Below are positions 23,884 to 35,999 of a DNA stretch of 64,000 nt, piece by piece. Numbering within the stretch: position 1 is the first letter of the stretch; each line of letters begins with the position of its first letter. The stretch spans positions 327,208,089 to 327,272,088 of the forward strand of contig NC_053489.1 of the NCBI RefSeq assembly GCF_905171775.1, written 5' to 3'. The position numbers and the translations under genes are program-made. The notes beneath the pieces were generated by a model, which was not told the origin of the DNA, made no database searches, and worked only from the letters and a program-made list of their open reading frames with translations. This stretch comes from Rana temporaria. Taxonomy: Eukaryota > Chordata > Amphibia > Anura > Ranidae.

Positions 23884-25590
23884 ATTATTATTATTATTGT
23901 TATTATTATTATTATTAGAGAGGATTTATTTAGTGGGGGCAGACAGTACAGTTACAATACAAACGAATACAGGAGGGATCATAGGGCCCTGCTCATTAGA
24001 GCTTACAATCTAGAAGAGAGGGTCAAGTGAAACAAAAGATAAATAGAGTTGTTAGGTGTGGGTAGAATAGGCTTCTCTGAAGAGAAGGGTTTTCAGGGAT
24101 CATCTGAAAGCTAATAGAGTAGGAGATAAGCGGACAGTTTAGGGTAAGTAAGTAGTTGTTGGTATTTTGAATTTCATTTGTTGTGTGAGTTGAAGCCAGT
24201 GGAGGGATTTGCAAAGAGGAATAGCAGACACAGAGCGAAAGGTGGATAAGTCTGGCAGAAGCATTCACAATGGGGGGATAGACTATGTAGAGGTAAGCCA
24301 ATGAGTTTCAGTAGTCGAGGCGAGCAATAACCAGGGAGTAAATTAAGAGCTTTGTTGTGTAATTGGTAAGAAAGGGGCATAGTTTGGAGATGTTTCAGAG
24401 GTTGAGGCGGAAAGATTTGGACTACACCTAGAACGTTGGCCTGCGGGGATGGGTTTGTAGTTGTGCCATAAATTTTTACAGAGAGATCAGGGAAAGAGGC
24501 ACATGGGAGAGGAAGAATTCTAAGTTTGGTTTTGGATAGATTGAGTTTGAGGAAGACTGATATAACTGTTAGTAAATTAGTGATACGTGAGGAGAGGGAG
24601 GGAGTGAGCTAAGGGATAGAGAAATTGATTTGGGTGTCGTCAGGGTAAAGGTGGGATTGGAAGCCATGGGAGGCTATCAGCTGACCTGGGTGGTGGTGTA
24701 GATTGAAAATAGGAGAGGTCCAAGAACAGAACTTTGGGGGACACCAACAGAGAAAGGAAGAGGAGGAAGTAGAGTAGTAAGTAATGCTAAAGGTGCGGTT
24801 GGATAAGTAGGAAGAGAACCAGCGAAGAGTACAGTCAGGGAGACCAAAGGCGTGGATGTTTTTTTTTGGGGAGGGGGTGGTCAATCGTATCAAAAGCAGC
24901 TGAGAGGTCCAGGAGTAGGAGTACAGAATAGTGTCCATTGGTTTTGGCCATTAGTAGTTAGTTTGTTAGCTTTAGGAGAGCAGTTTCTGTGGAGTGTGGA
25001 GAACGAAATCCAAACTGAAGGGGGTCAAGAAGGCTATTATCAGCAAGGTGTTTGCTCGGTCGGTTGTAGACCAGACGTTCAAGGAGTTTGGATAAAAATG
25101 GGAGATGGGGCATAGGTTGTTAAGATTGGATGGGTCCAGTGAGGGCTTTTTAAGTATGAGGCTGACAAGTGCATGTTTTAGAGAGTTGGGGAAGATGGCA
25201 GAAGAGAGAGAGATTGAAGGTGTGGGTTAGAGAGTGTAGAATAGAGCCAGAGGGTGAACGTCACATTTGCGATGGAACAGTATCCAGAGGGAAGGTGGTA
25301 AGATGTACATTAGCAAGTAGTTTAGCAACCTTGTCTATAGTGGTGGGGTTGAAAGAGGGAAGTAATGATTGTACCTGTGGGCATGAAATGTAAAGCGTGG
25401 AGGGTATCTGGACAGTTGAGATCTCCTTGCAAATTGTATCAATCTTCTGTTTGAAGTGATTAGCTATCTCCTGGGCAGTGAGTTGGTGGAGGCAGTGTAG
25501 GACGAGGTAGAGATTAGAAGGTATGAGTTGACGGGATGATAATTTGTTAATGAGAGTGATAAAATTGGTCTGCTTGGCAGACCATAGAGC
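23884..25590 (-). mobile_element. L2/CR1-type LINE, 5' truncated
   Basis: The antisense strand holds reverse-transcriptase text in broken frames: upstream NHFKQKIDTICKEI and SFNPTTIDKVAKLL (about 25,300-25,480), then FGLPDCTLRWFSSYLSNRTF, a damaged PKFCSWTSP and SHLYPDDTQI, the active-site box where YADD is expected (about 24,620-24,860). The 3' side at the left ends in an ATT repeat (23,884-23,918), the short-repeat tail typical of L2/CR1 elements. Many stops; inactive. Confidence 0.75.
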
Positions 25591-26030
25591 CTGATGAAGA
25601 GGCACGCATGCCTCGAACGCGTGCACCGCTCCGTGACCTGATCCGGAAGTGACGCTCCGCCGCTTGCGCTCCACGGCTGCGTTCCATCACGCTGTCCCAC
25701 AGCGTCTCTGCATCTCCCTGCTCCACCAGCGCTGGACGACCATCCAGGGATCCCCACAGACGCTGTAGCCTGCACCAGCTAACGGATCGCCCACCGTGTC
25801 TCTCTGCACAGTGAGTGTAGAGCATGTGCTGACCCAGTGACTTTAACACCAGCAGGAGTTCACATACCCCGGAAGCCAGCCACGGATGAAATCATATTCT
25901 GACATGCCTGTACCCCCTGCAGTCTTGTGAGTAGTACCCTCATAAGAATTGATGTCTGTGTTGTTGTTTTAATAAATCCTATACTACGCTTAGAGGGCGC
26001 CGCTTTTTGTTCCCTTGTTTTGGCAGTAAG
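25590..26030 (+). mobile_element. Unclassified repeat with CTGATGAAG...GAACGCGT head
   Basis: Begins CTGATGAAGAGGCACGCATG, where GAGGCA/TGCCTC form a hairpin, followed by CGAACGCGTGC. A GC-rich body leads to TTTTAATAAATCC (a poly(A)-signal-like site near 25,970) and a GAGGGCGCCGC tail. The head motif recurs at 10.87 kb and, weaker and inverted, at 48.85 kb. No coding function is evident. Confidence 0.45.
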
Positions 26031-26095
26031 GAGGCTGGAATTGTATTTTTGGAGGGCAGATTATATTGGTTGAAATCTTTTCTTATGCCTTGTAC

Positions 26096-26471
26096 ACACG
26101 ATAGGAATTTCTAATGGACTAAAATCTGGTGGAATTTTTCGTCAGAATTCCGATCAAGCTGTCTTCCATCAGTCTTGCATACACACTGTCAGACAAAATT
26201 CCGACCGTACAAAACGTGGTGTCGTAAAACACTATGACGAGCCGAGAAAAATGAAGTTCAGTGCTTCGACTTGATTCTGAGAATGCGTAGGAATTTTCTC
26301 CAATGGTGTTCCACACAGACGATCGGAATTTCCCATAGGATTTTATTCCATCAGAAAAATGTAAAACTCTGATGGAAAAAAATTCTATGAGCTCACACAC
26401 GATAGGAATTTCTGATGAAAAAATTCCATCAGACTGTTTTCATCAGAAATTCCTATCGTGTGTACAAGACA
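26096..26471. mobile_element. TTA-target MITE, family GTACACACGAT, copy 1
   Basis: Flanked by TTA (26,093-26,095 and 26,472-26,474), ends TGCCTTGTACACACGATAGG and CCTATCGTGTGTACAAGACA. It contains the AAAACGTGGTGTCGTAAAAC and GAGCATGCG-type segments shared with three further copies. The 3-bp TTA duplication fits PIF/Harbinger. Confidence 0.85.
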
Positions 26472-27004
26472 TTAGTCTTACACCACAGGCACTCATGAGC
26501 ATGACTATGTTTTTTCAGACTTCTAGAATCATCTGTTTGCCAGTGTACGTATCTTATGTGGACACATTTTTTTGTAATTCCTTAATTTTCCAAAGAAATT
26601 TGCATTTAACAGCCAAAGTATGCAATAGTAACAAATAATATAATCAAGTACCAAAAAAGGGTTACACAGTCAGAGTTATGTAACAACAAGCCCAGCGCTT
26701 CACAGTATGTGTGGTCATGAAAAAATATTGCGGTTTTGAAGATAGTTGTCAGCGTGTAGAGCTGGGGAGACACACAAGCAATTACAGGGAAGACACAAAA
26801 CATAGATTCATAAATGCAAAACAGTATAATAAAATCAAATAAAACTTTTACAGTATATCGGGAGACATCCTGATGCCCTGCTTAGCTCAGAAATAGGACA
26901 ATGAGGTGAGAGTGATGTAAGCAAGGTTACGCACCATATCTGAATAATATAGCCCATTTAAGTAACCCTTCTGTACTGTTTTCAAATACCCATCAACATT
27001 TAGA

Positions 27005-27600
27005 GTGGTTTCACACTCACAGTAACCAGGTGTCGGCGGTAAAGCACCACTATTATTAGCGGCGATGTACCGTCGTATTTGCAGCGCTTTTTGGATGCTA
27101 GCGGGCGCTTTTAACCCCCGCTAGCAGCTGAAAAAGGGTTCAAATCACCCCCGAAAGAGCCGCTACAGCGCCCCAGTGTGAAAGCACTCAGGCTTTCACA
27201 CTGGGATTGCAGCTGAGGCTTTTTTCAGACACTTTACAGGCGCTATTTTTAGCGCTAAAGCGTCTGAAAAATTCCTCGAGTGTGAAAGGGGTCTTGGGCT
27301 ACTTTCACACTGAGGTGCTTTGCAGGCACTATAGAGCTTAAAATAGCACCTGCAAAGTGCCTTGAAAGAGCTGCTCCTTTGACTCCAATGTGAAAGCCCA
27401 AGGGCTTTCACACTGGAGCAGTGCGCTGGCAGTACGGTAAAAAAAAGTCCTGCTAGCAGCATCTTTGAGGCGCTGTAGAAGCGATGATCACACCGCTCCT
27501 AAAGTGCCCCTCCCCTTTGAAATCAATGGGCAGCACCACCAAAGCACCTGCAAAGTGCCTCAGCAGCGGTGCTTTGCGGGCGCTTTTAACCCTTTATTCG
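27005..27600. repeat. Serial-hairpin repeat (TTTCACACTG family)
   Basis: Chain of inverted modules: GGCGCTATTTTTAGCGC, GCTTTGCAGGCACTATAG with its reverse, GGGCTTTCACACTGG and others. CTTTCACACTG occurs repeatedly in both orientations, suggesting nested insertions of the same MITE. It passes into a family-1 TTAA element at the right. Non-coding. Confidence 0.6.
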
Positions 27601-27619
27601 CCTGCTAGCAGTCAGCTAC

Positions 27620-28254
27620 TCCCAGTCAGTCCACTCCCCCTACAGTTAGAGACACCTCCCAGGGAACACTTAACCCCTTGATCGCCCCTAGTGTTAACCC
27701 CTTCCCTGCCAGTGACATTTATACAGTAATTGGTGGCTATTTTTAGCTTTGATCGCTGTAAAAATGGTCCCAAAAAAGTGTCAGAAGTGTCCGCTCTGTC
27801 TGCCACAATGTCGCAGTCCCACTAAAAATGATCACTGATCACTGCCATTACTAGTAAAAAAAAAAATTATCATAAAAATGCCATAAATATATTCCTTATG
27901 TTGTAAATGGTATACATTTTGCGCAAACCAATCAATATACACTAATTGAGAATTGTTTTACCAAAAATATGTAGAAGAATACATATTGTCCTAAACTGAT
28001 GAATACATTTTTTAAGGATATTTATTATAGCAAAAAGTTAAAAGTACATTTTTTTTTAAAACATTGTTGATCTTTTTTAGTTTTTAGCGCAAAAAATAAA
28101 AACCACAGAGGTGATCAATTACCACCAAAATAAAGCTCTATTTGTGGGAAAAGAAGGACATAAATTTTGTTTGTGTACAAAGTCGCATTACCGCACAATT
28201 GTCAGTTATCGCAAAAAATGACCTGGTCATTAAGGGGGGTAAATCCTGTAGTGG
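27620..28254. mobile_element. TTAA-target element, family 1, copy 5 (left-truncated)
   Basis: Shares CCTAGTGTTAACCCCTTCCCTGCCAG, GTCGCAGTCCC, CCATTACTAGTA and the AACCAATCAAT block with copies 1 and 6. The right end reads GTAGTGG before TTAA (28,255-28,258). The GC-rich left end is short or missing. Confidence 0.7.
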
Positions 28255-29042
28255 TTAAGTGGAATAAACTTCAGCTTTAAGTCTTTTGTCTCAGTAAAAA
28301 GGTCTCTTTATCTTTTCCTATTTTGTCATTGTCACAAACTAACAAGTTAATCAATTTCCACTTGAACTCTACAACTCCAGACAATTTATAACAAATATGT
28401 TGCCTTATTATCAAGCTAGTTATTTTCTAGTGCAGGTGCAAAAATAAATAAAAAATGAAAGCCTACACCTAATGGATTGCTTCAATTATTACTACTTGCT
28501 CTTGTTGTTATAATGTTATTGTTTCCCAGCTACTACATTATGTATGCATGTATAGCGGTTTGGGCTCAATTCTCTAATAGAGATCACATGCCATATTTGG
28601 GTCATGTATTCAAATATCACATGCAATATTGAAAAGCTTAATTTACTATAGGTCTATGTGGTATTTACCCCAAAATAGGAAACAATTCATAAATACTGCA
28701 TACACCTAGTTAAAAATCAATTCACTAACAAAATTGTCACAATCTAGCCATGTGCTATTTAATGAATATTAGCAAGTTATTAAGGAGCCAGCACCTTCCG
28801 GCATCCTTAAAGTCGAAGTAAACCCATCCAATAAACAGTTTAATTTTCGGCATCCGAGTTGCCAGCCCTTTTTGATTCAATTATCGTATTTGTGGGGCCT
28901 GAACGTCCTGGCTGGAGCACTGTATCACAGCTTGTGGACTTCTATATTGGCAGTGGAGCTGGGGTAACATTTTGTTTCTCTTAAACAAAGGCAAAGATGG
29001 CAGCTTCCTTGGCTAAAAATGATAGGGCAGAGCAGCCCATGC

Positions 29043-29440
29043 AAGGTATGGACGACGGAACAGCCGTCGTATTTTACGTTGTTTGCGTAAGCGTACGTGA
29101 ATGGGGCTGGGCGTAGGTTACGTTCACGTCGAAAGCATTGAGCCGACGTCGTTACGTAGGGAGTATTTGCGATGTGATTCTGAGCATGCGCGCGCATGCG
29201 CCGTAGCAAACGGCCCTCATTTACATGGGGTCACGGTTAATTTAAATGTAGCGCGCCCACTACATGCCTACTTTGAATTAGGCAGGGTTACGCCGGCCCA
29301 TTTTCGCTACGCCGACGTAACTTATGGAGCAAGTGCTTTGTGAATACTGGCCGTGCCTCACTATGTTACGTCGGCGTAGTGCAAATAGGATGCGCTACGC
29401 CGACCTAAAGATGTGCCCTCCTACGTGAATCTGGCTATAA
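29043..29440. mobile_element. Harbinger-type MITE, CG-rich
   Basis: Contains GCATGCGCGCGCATGCGCCG, TTTACATGGGGTCACGG and CTACGCCGACGTAAC, recalling the left sub-terminal DNA of the coding Harbinger (ATGCGCCGTGACGC, GTGACCCCATGCAAAT). It ends CCTCCTACGTGAATCTGGCTA. Non-coding, probably mobilised in trans. Confidence 0.65.
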
Positions 29441-29687
29441 GTTTTTCCAAAACAGGGTTAACTGCAGCTAAAATTCTTGAAAGTGCTTTAAGAGAAATTG
29501 TTTTAGTATTGATTGGGAAGCTCTTCACACCAGGTGTTGTGGGACTGAATGGGGCAGCTATTCCATTCCGATCCCGGTGACAGAAATGTCACCGGGATCG
29601 GTACATTAGCACTGCCTGCAACGCAAACCAGCGGAAATAGATGATTCACGCTGTAACAAAATAATTCAAAGGACATAGAATCTATTT

Positions 29688-32353
29688 TTTTTGTTCAATA
29701 AGTTTTTATTGAGAAAATAAACATGGAGGACAGAGAAATGAAAGTGAAGTACATTGCAGCTCGATACATTGCATTGGAATACCAGGTATTATATAGACAA
29801 CATTGTCATTCAGTACATAGCATTTACTACTCTACCCAACCGGTGAATCAAGGAGAACAGTCGAATACCGTGATGAACCGATAGATGGGCATAGCCACTG
29901 TTCCATGAGGACCAATATGACTACTTAAGTCCCATTATATCAACGCATCAGAGCAGCAAAAGGGTACAGGACAGAGAGAAAAGATAGGAAAATAGCAAAG
30001 AGTAGAACAGAAAAAGGCAGAGAGGGGAGGGGGGGAGGGGGTAACCAGCAACAGCAGGACGTTATCCATATACAGATATATATGTATAAAACCTTATAAG
30101 ACATACATTATTTAGGATTGAGCTAAGATATCGGCATAAGATGCAGTGAATTTTAATGCAAACCAGCAGGACCATATCTTCCGGGCCAAATCAGCTTTAT
30201 TTCTTAATGTTAATGTTGCATTTTCCATATAGTAGATGTGGTCTACTTCCAGGAACCATTGACGTAAGGAGGGGATTTTTGGTTGTTTCCAAAATCTAGG
30301 GATAAGGGCCTTGGCCGCATTGAGTAAATGGGGGGTAATAGATTTTGAATATGCTCCTGCTGGTTCATTAGTACAGTGAAATAGCACCACCCATGGATCT
30401 TCAAGTACCCTGGAACCCTGGATCCATTCAATCCAAAACAACACGTAAGACCAAAATGGTTTAATCAGTGGGCAGGACCACCAAATATGGGCGTGTGATC
30501 CTTTTTCTCCACAACCCCTCCAGCAGCGGTCAGAGATTGAAGGAAACGTTTTGTGAAGGACTTCCGGTGTGTAGTGCCACCGCATCAGCAATTTGTAGTT
30601 GACTTCCGCTGTTTTTGAAGAAATGGCAGAGACGTGGGATAGTTGAAATAGTGTCGATCGTTGTGATTCAGGTATTTGGCTTTGAAGATCTCGTTCCCAT
30701 TTAGCCAGGAACGCATTTGAGGCAGCAGGTGGCATTTTCAACAATATTTGGTAAAAGTCAGAGACAGGCCTTTCAGGGGGGAGCTTGCCCTCAAACAGTA
30801 ATTCAACGGCAGTCAATTCCGAGTCCGACCGAAGTGGTTGGGGAAGAGATCGCACAAATTGGGTAAGCTGATGGTATTTCCATTGGTCCAGAAAAGAGAT
30901 TGGTGACGGTTTGAATAGATCTGACATTGGCAAGATCCCTCCGTCAGAGAGTACATGATGAAGAAGTAAAGGTGTCTTGGAGAAACGATTCCCAAAACTG
31001 TGATCGATGTTCCCAGGAGGGAAATAGTCATGACCCAAAATGTGCATCAACGGTGAGTTGTAGGGCCACTTCTGAACTCTACATAAAGAGTCCCAGATTG
31101 CCAACGAGGACTTAGAAAGAGGGGATACATTCGGGGTCAAATTGCGGAATTTGGGGGGTATCCAAATCTGAGGAAACAGGTCATTACCATTCATGTCTAC
31201 TTCCAATTGGACCCACAGTTTCGTATCAGCATGGTATTTCAAATCCGTCAACCTTGTCAAAACAATTGCATAAAAATACTTCCTAAAGTCTGGAAGCGCA
31301 AGGCCCCCATCTCGTTTTGGTTTAATCAACCAGTTTTAAGCAATCCTGGGGCGCTTGCGTTTCCACACATATCTACGGATCAAGGATTGTACAATCTTAA
31401 AGAACCCCAGGGGGATCCCATATGGGATCATTTGGAAAAGGAAGAGCAGTCTGGGCAATACGTTCATCTTGACAATGCTAATGCGTCCCAACCAAGAATG
31501 AGCCATCTGAGTCCACTTCTGTAGGTCTGACTTAATTGTATTTAGAAGGGGTATATAATTATTGCGGAACAGGGAATCAATGTTAGGGGTCAGGAAAATA
31601 CCCAGATATTTTAAGGAGTGGGATTGCCATGCAAAAGGGAATAAAGGTTTCAGTTGAGATACAAGCTTGCGGGGGATAGATATATTTAAAATTTCTGACT
31701 TGGATATATTAATTTTAAAGTTAGAGAGAAAGCAGAATTCAGAAAAAGCCGACATTAGGGTGGGTAAAGTAGTCAGGGGCTGTTGGACGTAAAAGAGGAT
31801 ATCGTCCGCGTATGCCGCGTATTTATGTTCTGAGTTACTGACTTTAATACCATGGACATTGGGATCACGCCTAATTGTAGCTAAAAAGGGCTCCAGGGAA
31901 AGGGCAAAAAGTATCGGTGAGAGGGGACAGCCCTGTCTAGTTCCATTATGTAGAAAAAAGGGTTCGCTCAGGGTACCATTGATCCGCAATTGAGCCGACG
32001 GGGTGCTATATAGTGCTGAAATTCTTGATAACATCTTCGGGCCTAGGCCCAGATGTTCCAGCGTAGTCATCAGGTACTCCCAGTCCACCCTGTCAAACGC
32101 TTTTTCAGCATCTGTCGATAACAGGAGGGTGGGCTGGGAGCACCGTCTTACATAGGCAATCAGAGATAGCGTCCTGAGCGAATTGTCCCTGGCCTCCCTG
32201 CCTGGAATAAATCCTGTCTGGTCCCTGGACACCCACTGGGGCAGAAATGGTAGTAGTCTTAATGCTATGGCTTTGGCATACAGTTTGGCGTCCAAGTTCA
32301 ATAAAGAAATAGGACGATAATTACTGCAAATGCTGGGGTCCCTGCCCGGTTTA
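29688..32353 (-). mobile_element. L1-type LINE, 5' truncated, with 16-bp TSD
   Basis: Antisense insertion. The 3' end (left) has a T-run, the complement of a poly(A) tail, next to TTTTTATTGAGAAAATAAAC. GACATAGAATCTATTT is present at 29,672-29,687 and again at 32,354-32,369, a perfect 16-bp target-site duplication. The 2.67-kb body carries only the reverse-transcriptase and C-terminal part of ORF2. The intact duplication and nearly open frame suggest a fairly recent insertion. Confidence 0.92.
30112..32353 (-). pseudogene. L1/Tx1-type ORF2: reverse transcriptase and C-terminus
   Basis: The frame runs from the truncated 5' end with NYRPISLLNLDAKLYAK, then motif A STDAEKAFDRVDWEYL, motif B GTRQGCPLSPILF, motif C YAAYADDILFYV and SLKYLGIFL. 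A single TAA (31,336-31,338) interrupts it after KRPRIA; it continues in the same frame with NWLIKPKRDGG. The C-terminal region has the Cys/His knuckle CWRGCGEKGSHAHIWW typical of L1 ORF2. The endonuclease domain and ORF1 are lost by truncation. The element copies its RNA at the nick during insertion (family knowledge); this copy cannot. Confidence 0.9.
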
Positions 32354-32669
32354 GACATAGAATCTATTTGTCATGTACAACATTGTAACTCACTGTAATT
32401 CATCTTGAAACTCAAGTCTTAAAAAGTCTGGAAACTGCCTATAGCATCCATTTAGATTCCAGATCCAACATTTATAGACTAGGGTAGGTTAGAAAGTAAA
32501 AACAGAAGTTGGTTGTATAGTGAACAGAGACTTAAAGGATGTTCATCTATATGTTTGTGTTACTAATTGTAATTGAATTTTTGTGGAGCAGCCCTGTAGC
32601 TGTAAGACCAATTATAGGTGATATACTGTATGAGCAGTATTAGTAATGATTTTGTTTTTCCTAAATTAG

Positions 32670-32828
32670 CTTGTCCATCTGGAACCTACAAACCTGAGGG
32701 TTCACCTGGAGGAGTGAGCACCTGCATTTCGTGTCCTGATCCAAATCACTCATCACCACCTGGAAGCACATCAGTGGAGGATTGTGTATGTAAAGAAGGA
32801 TATGAACAAGATGGCCCCACTTGCAAAG
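32670..32828 (+). CDS. SVEP1: SVEP1 exon: ephrin-receptor-like Cys-rich repeat
   Basis: Internal exon of SVEP1, a very large secreted extracellular-matrix protein that binds integrin and acts in lymphatic and epidermal development (family knowledge). The 159-bp exon runs from an AAATTAG acceptor to an AAAG|GTATGA donor and is phase 1 at both ends. It encodes a six-cysteine module that begins CPSGTYKPEGSPGG and ends EGYEQDGPTCK, the ephrin-receptor-like (GCC2/GCC3) repeat that follows the VWA and first EGF-like region in SVEP1. The opening motif is nearly identical to the mammalian protein as I recall it. This is the most upstream exon I can find; the VWA exons must lie left of the window. No stop or frameshift. 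Confidence 0.93.
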
Positions 32829-33360
32829 GTATGAATTATTTTCCTTTTTTAAAATGTGCTCTTAACATTTTACTAGTAACAAATTATAGAGAATACACGC
32901 AGCTTTGCATCTTTACTAGCTCTTAATTAACTGATATTGGCAGCACAAACTTCTCCTTTGTCCACTTTGTACATCAGCCTCACGGTTGGGTAGCACGAGT
33001 CAAACGCATCTATATGCTTTATTATCTAAATACCAGGATTTATTGTTGAAGTCAGCTTGTAACGTGCATTAGCTACTGATGCTCTTTTTTATTTTAAAAT
33101 ACATCTATTGGGCAGAGAAAAAGATGAAGCCTGAGACAAGTTATTATAGCTTATCTTTTGCCCTTTGTTTTCTTAGATTATTTTTGTCTGTGATCTCATT
33201 GGGAGATTTTCTGTGACTAGTGACTTCTGCACTAGAAATGAAGGGTAAGGTCATTACAGGGCACATACAGACAGGACTAAAAAACATTGTCAAGTTCTAA
33301 CCTCCATAGCAGGGGCCAAGAGGGCAATTAAAACACGGTAAAAGCTGACGGAAACTCTGA

Positions 33361-33757
33361 TGCCCTTACACACGGGGAATTTCCGATGGCCTAAAATCCG
33401 ATGGAATTTTTTGTCGGAATTCCGTTCAAGCTGTCTTGCATACACACTGTCAGACTAAGTTCCGACCGTCCAAAACGCGGTGACGTAAAACACTATGACA
33501 AGCGAGAAAAATGAAGTTCAATGCTTCCGAGCATTCGTAGACTTGATTCTGAGCTTGCGTGGATTTTTTCTCCGTTGGAGTTGCACACAGACGATAGGAA
33601 TTTACTATTGTTTTTTTTTCCATCAGAAAAAAATAATACATGTTCTATTTATAAACACAGATGAAAACAAGTCCAATGGGGCCAACACATGATCGGAATT
33701 TCCGATGAAAAAAGTCCATCTGACTTTTTCATCGGAAATTCTGATCGTGTGCATAAC
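33361..33757. mobile_element. TTA-target MITE, family GTACACACGAT, copy 2
   Basis: Starts TGCCCTTACACACGG and ends near ATTCTGATCGTGTGCATAA. It shares AATTCCG, AAAACGCGGTGACGTAAAAC and AAAATGAAGTTCAATGCTTC with the other copies. The flanking duplication is not clean. Confidence 0.7.
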
Positions 33758-34033
33758 CCTTCGCTACTCTACAAAATGTAAAAAAAAAAAAAGATTTGGC
33801 TTGAAATTGGGCGTTGATTCCTCCCTGCAGTCTCCACAGCCCCCCTCCCCCCCATATTGTTACCTTTTTTTGATGCCACATCCCCTTTTCATGCTGACTT
33901 AGGTACATACTGGCAAGAGAGAATCTATGAGTAACCATGGTCTTGACTTTGGAAAACCACGTTGTTGGGGTCAGGGCTCTACATTGCACCAGCTTCAATT
34001 ATAAAAAAAAATGTTTAAGTTATTCTATCTTAA

Positions 34034-34684
34034 AGTGGACCTGCAACTCCCTCCTCCTCCATATCAACAAAACATTTAATTATTTAAGATCGCAAAATAA
34101 ACAGCTAAGTTTAATTTCTTGTCTTTGTGCTTTCTTGGTTGCCACACACTAATGCTCCTTCTCTCATTTGTGCCGCCATTTTGACTTTTCACGTCATCGA
34201 TGGTTGGCTTTTTCCTTGTTCTCTGTGCCAGCCCATCGATGATGTCAGCACCAGGTCTTGCACTTGCACTGTGCTAGCTCTGCAGCTGTTTCTTATTGTT
34301 TGTAAGTTGCCATGGTTAAAGTGTTACTAAACCCACAACAGTAAAATCAGTCTGTATGTGCAGTAAAGCATGCTTGTTATACTCAAGGTGGAACCTAAGG
34401 GGTTAATACTGTACATTTTGTAAAAAGTATGTTTGATTCTGTCTTCTGTGATCCTTCCCATTCTTCCACAGTCCCCAATTCATCTCTTGATAGTATAGAG
34501 CATTGGGGGCACTCTGCACATGCTCAGTTTGGTGTGTATTGCTAGAAAGGTTTTGTTATGATTGTTTTTTTGGGAGAGTACTTGTGATCGGCATAGGGCT
34601 AATTAGCACTGCCCAGACAGTGTATCATGGGTCCTGCAGCCTCACAGGACAGTCAGAGGAGAATGAAAACTCCTTCTATAAGCT
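34034..34684. repeat. One or two TTAA-flanked MITE-like repeats
   Basis: TTAA occurs at 34,030-34,033, 34,316-34,319 and 34,685-34,688, each next to AGTG- or AAGC-type starts (AGTGGACCTGCAAC, AGTGTTACTAAACCC). This resembles the TTAA MITEs at 58-62 kb, but the inverted ends are weak, so boundaries are tentative. Confidence 0.4.
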
Positions 34685-34701
34685 TTAACCAGACACTGTT
34701 A

Positions 34702-35115
34702 TGCCAGGTACACATGATCAGAAATTCCCACAAGAAAACCGTGGATTTTTTTCCCACTGAATTTAGGCTCAAACTTGTGTTGCATACACACGGTCACGCA
34801 AAATTCTGACCGCCAAGAACGTGGTGATGTACAACACTACAACGAGCCGAGAAAAATTAAGTTCAATTATTCCGAGCATGCGTCAAATTGATTCCGAGCA
34901 TGCGTGTTTTTTTTGCACGTCGGAATTGCATACAGTTGATCGGAATTTCCGACAAGAACTTTTCCCGTCTGAAAATTTGAGAACCGGCTCTCAAATTTTT
35001 GCTGTCGGAAATTCCGACAGAAAAGTCTGATGGGGCCTACACATGGTCGGAATTTCCGACCAAAAGCTCACATCAAACTTTTCCTGTCGGATATTCCGAC
35101 CGTGTGTACACGGCA
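34702..35115. mobile_element. TTA-target MITE, family GTACACACGAT, copy 3
   Basis: Flanked by TTA (34,699-34,701 and 35,116-35,118), ends TGCCAGGTACACATGATC and GACCGTGTGTACACGGCA. It contains the ACGTGGTGATGTACAACACTAC and GAGCATGCGT blocks. Confidence 0.85.
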
Positions 35116-35394
35116 TTAGAAGTCACAAGACTGCTATGTACTGTTGATGAGAAAGGTATTTAGCAGTGTATACAGTGGGGATCGAAAGTGTGGGCACCCC
35201 AGGTAAAAATTTGTATTAATGTGCATAACAAAGCCAAGGAAAGATGGAAAAATCTCCAAAAGGCATCAAATTACAGATTAGATATTCTTATAATTTGTTA
35301 AAAAAAGTTAGATTTTATTTCCATCATTTACACTTTCAAAATTACAGAAAACAAAAAAACAACGTCTGCAAAGGTTTGGGCACCCTGCAGAGTT

Positions 35395-35999
35395 AATATC
35401 TTGTACTGCCCCCTTTGGCAAGTATCACAGCTTATAAACGCTTTTTGCAGCCATCCAAGAGTCTTTCAATTATTGTTTGAGGTATTTTTGCCCATTCTTC
35501 CTTACAAAAGTGTTCTAGTTCTTTGAGATCTCTGGGCTGTCTGTTACGCACTGCTCTTTTAATGTCTATCCATAGATTTTCAATTATGTTGAGGTCAGGT
35601 GATTGTGAAGGTCATGGTAAAACCTTCAGTTTACGCCTCTTGATGTAATCCCCCGTAGATTTTGAGGTGTGTTTAGGATCATTATCCATTTGTAGAAGCC
35701 ATCCTCTCTTTAACTTCAGCTTTTACACAAATGGCATCAAGTTACCATCCAAAATTTTCTGAAATTTTATTGAATCCATTTTTCCTTCTACTCGTGAAAT
35801 GTTCCCTGTGCCACTGGCTGCAATACAACCCCAAAGCATGATTGATCCACCCCCATGCTTAACAGTTGGACAGAGGTTCTTTTCATTAAATTCTGTGCCC
35901 TTTCTTCTCCAAACGTACCTTTGCTCATTCCGGCCAAAAGTTCTATTTTAACCTCATCGGTCCACAGAACTTGTTTCCAAAATGCATCAGGCTTGTCTA
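35395..35999 (-). pseudogene. Tc1 transposase, catalytic half
   Basis: Continues the gene beyond the palindrome: across the join the frame resumes with IDKPDAFWKQVLWTDEVK. Catalytic landmarks are WTDE (first Asp), MDNDPKHTSKST (second Asp) and SPDLNIIENLW (last acidic residue). Stops at several places (for example after LMPFV) make it inactive. The frame rejoins exactly if the inserted element and one TA are disregarded. Confidence 0.87.

Larger units (their letters stand above)
1..32669 (+). other. SVEP1: SVEP1 upstream intron (probable), no exon seen
   Basis: No reading frame with VWA or EGF-like features of the SVEP1 N-terminus was recognised here, so the stretch is taken as one long intron upstream of 32,670; a very short missed exon cannot be excluded. 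Most of it is occupied by the elements listed separately. Stretches where I see no gene and no clear repeat: 812-2,720, 2,960-4,300, 4,600-5,490 (a MITE scrap with GGTACACACTATG near 4,990), 7,845-8,080, 9,470-10,570, 12,570-13,600, 14,640-16,320, 17,080-17,710, 19,110-19,840, 26,480-27,000, 28,260-29,040 and 29,445-29,670. Confidence 0.6.
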
